DNA of 64,000 bases from Gnetum montanum (Eukaryota; Streptophyta; Gnetopsida; Gnetales; Gnetaceae). Position numbers and translations under genes: made by a program. Each line of letters opens with the position of its first letter. The first letter of the stretch is position 1. Shown piece after piece: positions 43,220-55,071 of this stretch. The stretch covers positions 326,634 through 390,633 of the forward strand of contig MNCI01025409.1 of NCBI GenBank assembly GCA_015680685.1. The letters run 5' to 3'. A model generated the notes under the pieces. The model did no database searches. It saw nothing but the letters and a program-made list of their open reading frames with translations, and was not told the DNA's origin.

Positions 43220-46073
43220 CTTTTCCAAGCCCAAAAGGATACAACACAAAACACAAGATTTTAAAGATGTTTTATCAGTTGTAAAATAATACTAATAATA
43301 ATGAAAATTTCAAAGATGCCTTTTATCAATTAGTAGATATATAGAACAATAGTAACAAAATTGAACTAATAAGGTCTAAACTGTGACTTGTGACCTGAGG
43401 AAGGAAGGAACCCAGCAACTCTTAATTTCGCTTATTGATAACAATAAGATTAATAATAATAATAATCGATGATGATGGTTATTATGTTTTGGACTGGTGT
43501 TATTACTTTGGTGTCCAGAGTAGTCTGGTTGTCACTACAGGCACTGAAAGAGATGGCTTCTCCTCCATTGGTCCCTCTACACACCCACTCATTCTTGGGC
43601 CTGTGATCTTCCCACTCAGAACCAACTTCTCTGCAAAGACACATGTAGTCCAAATATGAATGAATAGGAATAAATTAGAACCACAACAGAATTCATACAA
43701 AACTCTTAAAAGTTCTCAGGAACTGTGAATTAAATCCACTGATGCTTTATTGAAGTTGTTGAAATAACCCAAGTTCACAGGATTATAAGCCATACTGGCA
43801 TCTGAAATCAGGAAAATAACCGTTATATCTATATTGAACTATGATTTATCTGTTGTCTCTGGCATGCCCAGACGAAATTATTAAAAAATTGGTCCAGAAA
43901 ATCGTTAAATTTGATGTGAATGGATACTTTCGGTTTTTATGAGAAAGTTAAAAGATCATTTCAGATACATTTTGCACCACCTCTGAAACACTAACACAAG
44001 TCAACAAGGACTACTCAAAAGTTATGGTGTATAATTCCCTCGTCTGCAGTAATGTTAACTCAAAACCATAAAGGCAAACCAATTAATTCAATTTCAATCC
44101 AGTACTCACCAGCAAAAATCATATAATTGAAAGAAGAATTTCCATCAGATTTCAGGGAAGAAAGCCATTGAATCTAATGGAACACTTCTAATAGAGAAAC
44201 TTGCCAGGTCTGCCTATGGTGCCGGCAAATTAAAACGAAGTATTTCAATTTTGGCACAAATTGTCACGTTTCTTTACCAAAACAAAGAGAAAGCTTTTCG
44301 AAAACTTTTATTTTTTTAAATATGATAAAAGAAAAACATTGAAATAAACAAGCTTCAAACTTCCAAAAAAGAAAAATCCATTTAGAGAAACGATCTGGCA
44401 TGAAACAAAAGTTAAAAGCTGTTTGCATACTTGGAAAGGCAGAAGACAAAGGGCAGATCAAGAACAGTGCCGCTGTGGCAGGCATCTATGACTGCATGAA
44501 GTTTGACTCCAAAAGGAAGAGGCCGAACCAGCATGAGATTGATCCGATCATCAACAATATTTCCTGCATCTACAAAATCTGTTGGAAGAATTGTTTCATC
44601 CAATCCATCAGCCTCATCGCCTGACAGGTCCCTCTGCTGAAGACCGTGGCCAGAGAAATGGAAGAAGAGAGAATCCCCTGTTTTGCATCCATCAACCAAC
44701 CATTTGATTGCATTCTCTATGTTCCTCCTTGTGGGTATTTTGTTAGGATCTTCCCCATCCTCTGCAAATATTCAGCAGCCTTTTTAAAATAAGAGTTTGA
44801 AAGGATCCCTAGATTTGAGTTAGAAAGGAGAAAACCTTAGTTCCTACACGGTACAAAGTGCTGAATTATTGGAATTTTGTCGGTTTTAGTGTTATGATAA
44901 ATTTGGTACTTTGGAATTCCATGTATTTGTAAAAATTCACAGGACGATTTGCCTATTCCTCTTACATTAATAAGTGCAAGAGAATCCAAGAATTCCGTTT
45001 TAAAATCTTTTTTTTTTTTTTTTTTTTTTGCAAAAAGAGGACAAGTTAATGAGGACCTTTTTATGAGTTTGTTTCTTGCAAGAAGAGTGGACGCCATTAA
45101 GTTGGTCTATCTTTATTTGCACTAAGAATGTTCAATGCTGTAGGAAATAGTAAAAGTTGAGAATTTGTTCATGGTGTTGCTATGCCCTGAGGACAAAAAA
45201 GTGTGTACTATACTGTAGTGGTTAAATTTTGGCTTTCAAAATTTCAATAATTGAGGAGTACAGCTTCTACCTTGCTAAGTGGTTAACCAAATGATAATTG
45301 TTTTACTCAATATGATATTTGTAGGTGTAATTGTGCTAAGGACGTTAAGGCTAGTGGCAAGGCTGGTGCAAAGGGTGTTAGTGTGCATGCTAACAAGCTC
45401 AAATAAAGGATATCATCCGGAGAAGCAAGCACCTCGCTATCCGTTCAAATGATAATCGCTAAGCTAACAAGGATAAATGAGAATTAATTGTATCTCTAAT
45501 GACTAAATACTTAACTTTAAGATCTCATAAACTCAAAAGTACTTGGAAATGAGTTTTTTCTTTTCTTTTTCTTTATTTTTCCCCTCGAAATAACATCACT
45601 GAGCTTCTACCTCAAAGCAGGGTAAACATGCCAAATTATAACCGAAGGTCACCCTAATCCTTGGAGCCTAAATAGCAAATTGCCTAAAGTAACAGTTTTG
45701 ATTGTGAATTGTGGAAACATTCCAACATAATACATTTAGGTGATAGAGATTGCATACCTGTGAGAGTAACAATGGAGGATTCAGGGAAGCTGCACTTGGT
45801 GGTGAGAAGATTCTTCATCATAGCAACATCGTTGGGGGGTCCATGCAGTTCATAGGGAGTGCCTTTGTAGGAAACCCCAATCAGAAGAGCCTTCTTGCTT
45901 CCTGCAACTGTGATCACGGGCACATTGATTGCACCATTAGAATTATAATTACAACTGTTGACACTGTTCCACAAGTCTCTTCCTCCTCTCTCAATACAGG
46001 CACTGCAAATCCAGCGATAAGAGGATGAACCATAACCATTGATCCTTCTGCCACATCTGTTGCAAAAAACCAT
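43022..46073 (-). CDS. Type I metacaspase gene, four exons, 3' end not located
   Basis: Cys-His protease of the plant metacaspase family. These enzymes cleave after Arg/Lys, are usually Ca-dependent, and take part in cell death and proteostasis in cytosol and nucleus. Proposed exons: 46073-45758, 44761-44431, 43630-43507, 43219-43022, with GT...AG introns and phases 1, 2, 0; together 323 uninterrupted codons. An LSD1-type zinc finger is at residues 4-26 (CX2C...CX2C). The p20-like domain starts at about residue 60 (KKALLIGVSYKG), with catalytic His144 in FHFSGHG and Cys200 in DACHSG. WEDHRP and GGEAISFSAC follow. The usual long Pro/Gln-rich prodomain is only about 30 residues and Asn/Ser-rich. 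The typical ELxGCxND motif is ELHGPPND. The last 30-40 residues are missing. The start ATG was chosen because the longer frame opens with TTG. It looks functional. Confidence 0.9.
43507..43630 (-). CDS. Metacaspase exon 3
   Basis: Acceptor TCTTTGCAG/A. Encodes EVGSEWEDHRPKNEWVC and GGEAISFSACSDNQTT. Donor AAA/GTAATA, phase 0. The opposite-strand open frame 43435-43659 is its shadow. Confidence 0.85.
44431..44761 (-). CDS. Metacaspase exon 2: catalytic His and Cys
   Basis: Acceptor ATTTGCAG precedes EDGEDPNKIPTRRNIENAIK. It contains FHFSGHGLQQRD, GDEADGLDETILPTDF, INLMLVRPLPFGVKLHAVID and ACHSGTVLDLPF. The donor AA/GTATGC was chosen because it joins exon 3 in frame (phase 2) and has the better consensus; an earlier GT after CCCTTT is the alternative. 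Confidence 0.88.
45320..45405 (+). other. Short protein-like stretch in metacaspase intron 1
   Basis: Plus-strand codons give CNCAKDVKASGKAGAKGVSV and then HANKLK-stop, after a TTTGTAG acceptor-like site. The composition looks like the Lys/Ala/Gly-rich C-terminus of a basic protein, and codon use differs from the AT-rich intron. I do not recognise the protein. It may be a fragment of a processed gene in opposite orientation. Confidence 0.25.
45758..46073 (-). CDS. Metacaspase exon 1: zinc finger and start of catalytic domain
   Basis: ATG at 46073-46071 opens MVFCNRCGRRINGYGSSS. Residues 4-26 form a CX2C/CX2C LSD1-like finger. The exon ends in ESSIVTLT plus one base before the donor CAG/GTATGC. 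Phase 1. Confidence 0.88.
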
Positions 46074-46150
46074 TATGATTGTGCTTTCCCTGTTGCACAG
46101 TGGCTCTTCCAATTTTTTTCTACTCTGAACGCATCACGGTTCTCTCAATC

Positions 46151-46163
46151 TCCATTTATATGG
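46151..46163 (-). promoter_or_regulatory. TATA box of the metacaspase gene
   Basis: The minus strand reads CCATATAAATGGA, about 80 bp upstream of the chosen ATG. That leaves a 5' leader of about 50 nt if transcription starts 30 bp downstream. Confidence 0.6.
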
Positions 46164-46169
46164 AGGAAT

Positions 46170-47559
46170 TGTGGAAAGCATACATATAATGTGGGTAACG
46201 GTGGAATATGGGTTTGTTTAGTGGAATCAGATTCAACCATATCAACATTTTTTTTAGTGGGCCTTCCCTTAGAGAATCTATGGGAATGGGGAATTCTCGA
46301 ATTTTTTAATGTGCTTGAAGAATCTGTCTGGACTATGGGTTGGTTCCATTTATGCAATCTGCATCGTTAATTTGAATTCTGTGTTGGCCATGCACCAGCT
46401 GCTTTTGCTTTTGCATTTTAGTTGATGAGAATATTTTCACTTTCCGGCCGTCTGTTTTGATATTACGTTAGCCACATCAAGAATTGTATAGCTGAAGAGA
46501 TCAGTCCATTAATGTGGGATTGTGAAAAGTTGTTCTTACCTATAGTTCCGCACGTAGTGAGAATGAATGAATGAAATGATTCAAGAGAGACACAGCATGC
46601 CAATGTGCTTGTGTAAACCCATGTTTGAATTTTCATGGAATGGAAAGGATTCATGATACTACCGATTTTGTTGCATCCCCCTCTTTGAGGTATAAATTTT
46701 AAGATTTTGCCGACGTAATCTTGAATTGAACGAAAATGATGCAAGAACAATCTCAACTTACTGCAGGATATTTATTTTTTCGTCCAACCATATAAACATT
46801 GTGAGTGGACTTTGAGTTTTTATATATACTAACTTTGGGCACCGTGACGTGTATTGCAAGAAAGTATTGCATTTGATTTAGTTTACCTAAATCATCTTAA
46901 CCAGTTTACTTAAATTGCATATTAAAAAAAATAATTTAAATTACATAGTTCTTACTTTTTAAACTGAATGTGAAGCTTTATGATTTATTGGACAAATATT
47001 ACATTTTCATGATGTTACAAATTGACCCAACAATAATAGGGACAATAAAAACAAATCATACAAGTTTTTTTTGTTGCAAATAAGAAACACATACAACTCA
47101 TCTTTAAGGGATCCTAACCAATATAACCTATAAGTGTAGTCTTCTGGGAGAGTTGAATCCATCTTGCACTTTCAATTCTAAGATGATACGAACTTAAGGG
47201 AAGCTTGTTGATGACACTTCAATGCTTAATTGGAATAGGAGTTGAGAGATAATGAGCTTTTACATTAGTCTATTAGATACAATGTGATGTAAATAAATTT
47301 ATTTCTTGCTTTCTACGTTAGATCACAACTATGTTAAAACCTTTTGCTTGACTGCCTAGCAAATATGCTTAAGATTTTCTTGTAGTTCCTTTAAATAGAT
47401 ATTTCATTTTCTCAACTATTGCATTCCCTAAAAATAGCAAATGCAATTTTGTGAATCCTTAAGAATTGTTTTAGAGAATTTATCTTACCTTTAGATATGC
47501 AAGTTATGGATGTATGTAATAAATTCACACAAAGTTTTTGCTTCTAAAGGTAAGAAATC
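46170..47559. other. Upstream of metacaspase; nothing further recognised
   Basis: Promoter-proximal sequence then AT-rich DNA. Open frames at 46145-46357 and 46463-46756 (minus) carry no motif. Confidence 0.4.
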
Positions 47560-48331
47560 ACATTCATATAATAGCATTGAACAAGGTGTTTATTAAATAA
47601 TTAAATGTTATTTCCTTGTTTACTTAGAATTAGAACATGGCTAGTACAATATCAATGATCATACACCTCAACTAGGCTTTACTATGTCAATTAGAGGACC
47701 ACTACAAGTCTATATAGAAAGACAATGGCCTACAATCACCTAACAAGCTAAACACTTAATGCTAATTCATCCATGGATTACAACATGATCCACCATGATG
47801 CTTGTAGATCATATAGTTGGACGTTAGACATACTCACTACTCATCAACTTTAGAGCATTTTTTACAAGTTGATTATTGATAGTTTATCAATATGTTTACT
47901 TTTACCTTCATAATTAGTAATACAAAATAAATATGTTGAGATCTTGAATACTTAAAACATTTGACTCGGTTCATCTAGCAATTGACATGTATTATTTAGA
48001 AGCATGATAACAAGTTACCAGAGCAAATACTTATCACACTTAGGACTTTACCACTATTTCACTTAGTTAGGATTAGGTGTTAACTATATGTATACTTACA
48101 TAATATTATCTTTAGCACTATGAATAAATAATACAATAATTATATACCTTAATGACACTTAACCATACATCATGGAACAACTATAAGTAAGGTTAGAAAG
48201 ATAACAATTTGCGATCTAACTTAGTTGTAATAGATATATAACTTAATCCTTTCATGAAATTCAATCAAGCCTACTACATGTACTTGTAGATTCATATCAT
48301 TGAGTCTTTGAAACTACTTACTGCTCATTAT
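47560..48331 (+). repeat. Two ancient Athila-like LTR 3' halves in tandem
   Basis: One U5 remnant ends TACTCACTACTCATCA at 47848 and a second ends CTTACTGCTCATTA near 48331. Both keep the order ATCATACACCTCA / TATATACCTTAATGACACTT, AAAGACAATGG-like, and the terminal block. The second is followed by TTTGCATCATTCATAGGGAAG, a decayed PBS. They are much more diverged than the other LTRs. Confidence 0.6.
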
Positions 48332-48349
48332 TTTGCATCATTCATAGGG

Positions 48350-49650
48350 AAGATGTTAGATATTTATTAGTAGTAATTACACATGATTACTATAGTTGTA
48401 ATTAATGATATATCATCTTACCATTATTATGTTGTGAAGAGTAAACACTATCAATTATTAACATGGCTTCCTCTCATAAATCAAAAAGCCTAAAATTAGC
48501 TAAAAATGAAGAGATCATAGAACCCAAATTAATGAACATGAGTCATGCTAAATACCATAAGTGAAAATCACTTATGATGATTCATTTTATCTTGAATTCA
48601 CATTTTTCTTTCATTAAGATGAACAACTTTGTAAGAGGAATTACATAAATAATAATATCCAAGATCTTGACAAATTAGTTTCCTCTATGTTACAAGCTAT
48701 ACAATTGAAGGCTAGGTTGGACCATGTAGTAGGGGTCTATCGTATTGACAAATAGGTTGTATGACCCTACCAACCTAATGTAGTACAATGAAGTGCAAAT
48801 AGAATATTCAACTAGCAACATTAGCCATGAAAGGGAAAATATAATATTTCATTTGAGGTTAAGTTAAAATGAGTAGAAGATATAGCTTACGTGGCCTAGA
48901 GAGAGCAAAGATCTCATTGTGTCAAATCCACTTTACAAGATTTTGAAAACATAATATTTCACTCTAATGATGATGAAATGAGAAATTTCATCACAAGGTC
49001 TTTAATCAAAATGTATCACATAGAAGATGATGGAAACCATAAACTAAAGAGACCTCCTAAACTATGGACCTCTCGTAGAGGAAGGAAGCATAACACAAGG
49101 AATAAAAGAAGTAAATAAAGCTAACACATCAATTCTAATTATTCTTCTCTGTCTAATGATGTTGAAACATGTGAAAGAAATTTAATGATAAATCCAAGAA
49201 TAAGAACATGAATAAGGAGAATAACATAAATTGAAGAAAAATATAAGCAAGACAAAGAGGTTGTTGGATATGAGAATTGTGATCTAGATCAAGGAGGTTA
49301 TTCACATTTGGACTAGACATTAAAGAGATAGCCACATCAAAATACTTAACATAAACAATATGTCATGATTTAAGGGAGGCCACAATATTAATTTGTAAAA
49401 TGATCTACGAGCCTTCCATGATTGTGTCTTGCAAAAATTTTGAAAAAAACAAGTAGAAGTTGAAATTGTTTCATGAACATTGATAAGAAAAATTGTAAAA
49501 TCTAATACATATCATTGAAAGATAAATCCATTTAGAGATGAATTACCATCTTACAAATCTTTAACAAGAAGTACAAAACTTATACTCATGTTTAATCTAA
49601 GGATGTGGAGTAGGGTCACTCTGATTTATTTTGATCCTTCAAGATACAAT
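48350..49650 (+). pseudogene. Ancient Athila-like gag remnant
   Basis: Scattered matches keep gag order: KITYDDSFYLEFTFFFH and DEQL (48568-48630) for the YTHPDEYIPNFTFILHQDEQ block, IQDLDKLVSSMLQ (48660-48700), and NINNMSXFKGGHNIN with LRAFHDCVLQK (49350-49430) for the capsid. Too many stops for any function. Confidence 0.65.
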
Positions 49651-50187
49651 GAATCCAAGAATTATGCAAGATAATTCAATTGCTAGAAACTATGAATAGC
49701 TACTATCTTCTATTAATTCAAAAGAAGATTATAAATACAATAGAATTGCAATCTCACAAAATCACATCACTCATATACTCAACAACATTGTAGAGCATGA
49801 CACTTTACAACCACATACATGATCAACGTCAATGCAAAGCACAATCAATTCAGACCTCTTCCTCACACATAGAACTAAGATCCAACACACAGAAAGAGTC
49901 ACAATGCTTAATATCACTCAAACAATTGATCACAAATATGCACACAACTCTCGTGTAATCTCTTTGTTAACTCTTTGCATTCCACATCTCTTCTATGACA
50001 AAAAAATGAAATGTAAACTAATATTTATCAAATTTCAAATTCAAGACATTAGGAAAACCTTCTCCATGACTAACTTGAATATTCTTGGCTATTTCAAATC
50101 TTGGACTCAATATTTCTAACTATTTCAAATTTCAATAGCTAACTCAGAGCTTTTTCCTAGTTGAAAAAGAGTTCTACACACTTGATA
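49651..50187. other. No gene recognised; possible 3' LTR side of the chromovirus
   Basis: AT-rich with one 95-codon plus-strand frame (49832-50119) lacking motifs. By position it may hold the 3' LTR of the minus-strand chromovirus, but I could not find its ends. Confidence 0.3.
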
Positions 50188-50373
50188 AGACATCTTTCTA
50201 GCAAATCCAACATGCAAGCAAGATAATTATAACTTTAGCAAGACATCTCCTCTAGAGATAAGATGTCTTCTTGGACAACAAGATGTCTCTTCTATTAACC
50301 CAGCTTTTTAGCAAGATGTCTCCTGTGAAGTCTCAACTCTAAGGCAAGATGTCTGAATAGGTTCAAGACATCT
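50188..50373. repeat. Seven AGATGTCT/AGACATCT motifs in both orientations
   Basis: AGACATCT at 50188, 50241 and 50366; AGATGTCT (its reverse complement) at 50261, 50281, 50314 and 50347. Spacing is 20-53 bp. The array lies beyond the 3' end of the chromovirus pol, so it may be its LTR enhancer. Confidence 0.8.
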
Positions 50374-50499
50374 CCCAAGCAATACAAAACCTTTAATCTT
50401 CTACCTATAAGCAGTAAAAGAGGTTTCAAAGAGGTGTCTCTATACCAACTCTCCCACCCTTTAAAAATTGAATTCAAGTAAATAATAAAGTAGGGGTAG

Positions 50500-50700
50500 A
50501 AGTGATTCCTCAAGTTTAGTCTCATGGATCCAAATAGCATCATCAGTAGTTTGATCCTCCCAATAGATTAAGTACTCATACCTCTTCACTTCACGAGTGT
50601 TGGAAGCTTATCTCTTCTTAAGAATAATTGCCTTCCTCTCCTGTGAAGGCTTTGACTTGTCAATAGATCCCTTTAAATTATTGATGCTACCCTACAAGAT
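50500..50700 (-). pseudogene. Chromodomain remnant
   Basis: Reads REVKRYEYLIYWEDQTTDDA and IWIHETKLEE, the chromodomain Y-L-[IV]-x-W...A-[TI]-W pattern found at the end of chromovirus integrases. In this family the domain binds histone marks and directs insertion. Confidence 0.8.
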
Positions 50701-51900
50701 TCATCATCTCCTAGTCCATGGTAATGCACATGATTGACAACATTAGAAACAAAAGACATATCCACATCATTTGGTAAGTGAATTTTGAAAGCATTATCAT
50801 TGATTTAGGCTCTTATCCTAAATGAAACCATCTTTTTGACTTTCAATTTTGATAAGTTAACACCTTTCAATCTCTTCTTCTTCAAGTGCATCTAAACAAG
50901 ATCACCAACAACAAATTTGGGCTTTCTCTTACCCTCATTCCTCTTAAGAACTCTTTCTTCAACCTACTTATTAAGGCTTGCCTTCACTTTAGCATCAAGA
51001 TCCTTCATCTCTTGCACAAACTTTGCACTCAATTAAGCTTCTCCATAAATGCTCTTAATATTTTCCAACATTTTTGGACAAAAACTATAGCTAACCTAAA
51101 ATGGATTACTCCCATTAACAATATGAAAAGAATTATTGTTAGAAAATTCAAAATGACACAACAAATTCTTCCACCTATTGGATTTTCCTTCACACAAACA
51201 CCTCAAAATCTTTAGCAATGATTTATGGATTACTTTACTTTAGCCATCAAACTGTGAATGTTATGCACTAGAAAAATTTAACTTTGTTTCTAAAATCTTC
51301 CAAAGAGGCCTTCAAAATTGACTAGTAAACTTGGGGTCTCTATTACTAACAATATTCAAAGAAATCCCATGCAACATCACAACATGCTGGAAAAACAAAT
51401 TTATAACATGAGACACATCACTTATCTTTTTGCACAAGATGAAGTGTGCCATCTTGAAACATTTTTTAACTACTATAAAGATAGCATTCTCACTTTTTGT
51501 CTTTGAAATCCCACTCACAAACTTCATTAATACACCTTCTCAAAGACCATTAGGAATTAACAAAGGCATATAATGCCCATTAACTCCTCTACCTCCCTTG
51601 AATCTCTAATATGTCAAACACTCCAAAAATTTGGAGAGTTTAGAGGTCATTCTAGGCCAAAAATAATGTTTATCCATAAGTACCAATGTCGTATCTCTAC
51701 CCATGTGATCTACCATGCCACCACAATGTTTTTCAACTAAAATCTTTCACCTAAAATCCCAATTGGAAACACAAACCTTCCCATTCTTGAACAACATTTA
51801 TTTTGAATATGATAGTTCCTCCATTGTTCTATCCTACTTAACAATAATTTTTAAAGTCTTTTCCAAACCTATGTGAAATATAAATCATGTTCATACAAAT
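50701..51900 (-). pseudogene. Chromovirus integrase
   Basis: The zinc-binding part reads HCGGMVDHMGRDTTLVLMDK (about 51650-51740). The core reads FVSGISKTKSENAIFIVVKK and HVVMLHGISLNIVSNRDPKF (51312-51527). In the DRDPKF motif the Asp is now Asn. The C-terminal part RKPKFVVGDLV and KKRLKGVNLSKLKVKK runs to 50830. Confidence 0.8.
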
Positions 51901-51949
51901 TAGCAAATTTATTCATACCTTCCATATGAGGCATGCTAAAATTGACCAC

Positions 51950-53180
51950 ATGCTAAAATTTATAGACAATGCATCAGCCACCACAATAGCTTTCCCACTC
52001 TTATGCTTGAGCATAAAATTAAATTCTTCTAATTTTTCTACCCACTTCATGTGTTCAACACTCAAGTTCTTTTAGGAATTAAGAAATTGAAGTTCTTTGT
52101 GGTCAATCATCAAATAATGTCTCCAATGCTTGATTACTTGAAGAATAATGTTCAACTCCTTCTCATATATGCTATGTTTCTATTTTGACTTACTAAACGT
52201 TTTTTAAAAAGAAAGCAATAGGTCTACCTTTTTGTGAAAGCATACCTTCAATGAAAAGTCCACTTGCATCCACCTCCACCTAAAAAAGCTTTTGGAAATT
52301 TGATATTGCAATCACTAGTTTACTAGTAATTTTTTCTTTCAACAAGTTAAAGCTTCTTTAGGGTTTCATCCCCCAACCTAAAATCTTGAATCCTCTTCAA
52401 TAATGCAAACATAAGCCCTGAAATACTACTACAATTTTTAATTAACCATAAGTAAAAATTTGGTAATCCAAGAAATGATGTTACCTCTCTTAACATTTCT
52501 AGAAGTTTTCCAATCTCTAATAGCCTTTACCTTCATAGCCTTCATCTTTATTTGATTTTTAGAAATCACATGTCCCAAATATGTGATATCCCTCTTGAAG
52601 AAGTGACTCTTCTTCACATACACTCTTCTCAAGTACTCCAAGTATTTCTCCTCATTAGAGTTTTATACCAAAATAACATTAAAGAAGACAATACAACATT
52701 TCACAATCAAATCCTTAAAGATATTATGCATCAACCTCATGAATGTGGCAGGAGTTTTTGTAAGCCCAAATAACATCATCAACCACTCAAATAATCCATC
52801 TAGTATCTTGAAAGTTATCTTTCACTCATTATCAAGCCTAATTAGAATTTAATGGTATTCACTCTTCAAATTAATTTTTCTTAATATCATTACATTGTTA
52901 AGGATATTAAGGATATCATCCATCCTTGGAATAGTTAAATTATATCTCATTATTATTTCTACTCTTGAATCAATGCATATTCTTCATTCTTCATTACCCT
53001 TCTTTGGCACAAGCATTGCTAGAACTTCATAAGGAGAAATTAGTTTCTTCATGAAGCCATTCACAAGTAGATCATCTACCTACATTTGTAATTTATCTTG
53101 CTAATTCGATGCCATCTAGTATACCCTCTCATTTGAAATGATAGCACCTGGGATGAAGTCAATTTGGTGCTGATCTTTCT
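51950..53180 (-). pseudogene. Chromovirus reverse transcriptase and RNase H
   Basis: RT runs HQIDFIPGAII (53165), VLAMLVPKKGNEE, RYNLTIPRMDDILNILNN, FEWLMMLFGLTKTPATFMRL. YxDD is changed to FFNVILV (52680). It continues YLEYLRRVYVKKSHFFKRDI and TYLGHVISKNQIKMKAMKVK (52440-52640). RNase H shows VEKLEEFNFMLKHKSGKAIV and VADALS (51955-52045). Catalytic residues are lost. Confidence 0.8.
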
Positions 53181-54000
53181 ACATTGTTGGTAGTGCATTC
53201 AATTCCCCTTTGAACGCCTTGGAAATTTTCTCCTTCAAGCTTAGCACAGCTACTAGAAGATCTTCCTACACAACATCATGATTATAAAATTTTTTGATAT
53301 AATCACAAAATCAAAACTAGACATATCATATTTCTTAATATATTCTCTCCTCCCACGAAGAATTAAGGAAACATTAAATGAGCTTTACTACCTGACTTGT
53401 TCAGCTATCATAGGAATCAACTTATGGATTCCATCTAGTCTTGCTACACTCCACACATTTCTTGCCCCATAAAATTAAGCACCATTATCAAAGTTCCAAG
53501 GCCTTTTAAGAATTACGTTAGCATAATCAATTGGCAGTACATTACATTTCACAACATCATGGTAACTCCCACTTTTCAATTTCAAGGTACATCGTTCTCT
53601 TGACTCTTGAGAGAAGTCTCTAAATAACTAATACATCTTGTAAGGCCCAAGATGAGGATTTTTCACTAAACCTAATCTAACAATTTCCCTAGAGGAAATA
53701 ACATTTTCTTATGCTTTCTCATCTATGAAAACATGAATCTATTCCTCACTAACCAAATATCTAGCGTCAATCTTAAATAACAATTTTCTTGCTAGATGGT
53801 CTCCTTTGTTTACATTTCCCATAAATGCACAAAAATTTAATTCAGAAACTTCCTTAATTTTTAGAGCCTTAGGATTTTCATTTTAAAGATCTTCACTTGA
53901 TGACTTCTCTACCTCCATGGTTTGTATATCCTTGCCCTTTGCTACCTTGTGAAGTGAACATTCCTATTTCTTGTACTTCCCCTCTTCCCATTTGAAGTAT
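53181..54000 (-). pseudogene. Chromovirus protease region, very degenerate
   Basis: Lies between gag and RT where protease is expected. No clear active-site motif could be read; stops are frequent. Confidence 0.4.
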
Positions 54001-55071
54001 TAAATCTTGGATGAGTTGTTGCATTAACACTTACCTTGTTGAACATTGTCCTTCTTAGCCATGCCCTTTTCATTGCTCTTTTCTTACTTCTTATCATGGT
54101 TTCCATCTTTGTCTTTAGATTTTAACTTGGATCCCTCTTCTGATTTGGATACTTTGTTCTTCCCCTTTGAAGCTTATTTGATCCTACTTCCAAATCCACT
54201 AAGTTTTTTTCTACCTTGATCCTTACCTTCTTTGCCTTGGTTCTTCTTAGCCTTGTCCTTTTCATCACTCTTATCTTACTTCTCATCATGGCTGTCGTAT
54301 TTACCTTTAAATTTTAACTTGAATCCCTTCTTTGATTTTGATCCTTTGTTCTTCCTCTTTGAAGCTTATTTTCTCATCTTTCGAAATCCACTAAGTTTTT
54401 TTTCTACCTTAAGTGCCAAATCATAAGCCTCATCAAGGGTTGTAGGCTCATAAAATAACAAATCTTATTGATACATCAAGGGTTGTAAGCTCATAAAATG
54501 ACAAATCTTACTGATAAATCATCTTGCGACCTCCAAGAAAGATTGAAGCCTATTCATATTCCTTCTAGTTTACCTTAGCTTTATGGAATAGTTCACAAAA
54601 TTCAAATGTAAAACTCCTTTACAAGTTTGTCTTCCTATCTAAGAAATTTAACCTTCATGATTGTCTCTTATGTCTGCAAAGATTGTTCAGATTTTCATTT
54701 TAACCTATACTTCATCAAATACCAATCCTTGATAGATTAATCATTTTATCTCTCATAAATTTCACACTCTTTTTGGCACCAAGTCAAACTCTTACCTTCA
54801 ATTCTAGATTCAACAATTAGTATCCTCACATGATTCAATACCTTCTCAAGCTTCAAATGCTTTTCAACTACCTTTAGCCAACTTCTAAAAGCATTAGTGT
54901 CATCTGCACCATTGAAAGTTTTTAATTCCACATACAGAAGTCTTGTAGCATTTCTAAAGGCTTTAGCCAGTCTTACTTCATCTTCTTCATTCAATTTTCC
55001 ATGAGAAGAAGAAGATGCGTGTGATGAAGATCTCCAAGTTCTACCATGAGGATTTGGATTTCCTTCCACTA
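54001..55071 (-). pseudogene. Chromovirus gag
   Basis: The N-terminal part (54746-55071) is open on the minus strand: EDEVRLAKAFRNATRLLYVE, then FNGADDTNAFRSWLKVVEKH and ESRIEGKSLTWCQKE, typical of gypsy capsid. The C-terminal part is a Lys/Asp/Glu/Gly-rich linker that is duplicated: about 54055-54225 and 54248-54416 are two copies of the same roughly 170-190-bp segment. A 45-bp tandem copy (54433 and 54477) lies just beside it. Confidence 0.75.

Larger units (their letters stand above)
50480..55071 (-). mobile_element. Chromovirus-type Ty3/gypsy element, decayed, 5' end cut by E6
   Basis: The minus-strand order is gag (55071 to about 54000), protease region, RT, RNase H, integrase, chromodomain. 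Gene content and the chromodomain place it apart from the Athila-like copies. Stops and frameshifts are throughout. Its gag N-terminus abuts the 5' LTR of E6 at 55072, so E6 inserted into it and its 5' LTR should lie beyond the window. Confidence 0.85.

Noticed and set aside
43435-43700. Open frames on both strands over metacaspase exon 3
   Set aside because: The plus frame and the second minus frame lack motifs; the exon frame with WEDHRP and GGEAISFSAC explains the openness.
46074-46112. Upstream extension of the metacaspase (13 extra residues)
   Set aside because: That reading starts at TTG, not ATG; the first in-frame ATG at 46073 gives a normal start just before the zinc finger.
47600-48340. 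A complete LTR pair bounding a small element
   Set aside because: Both are 3' halves in the same orientation with no PPT or 5' ends between them; kept only as ancient remnants.
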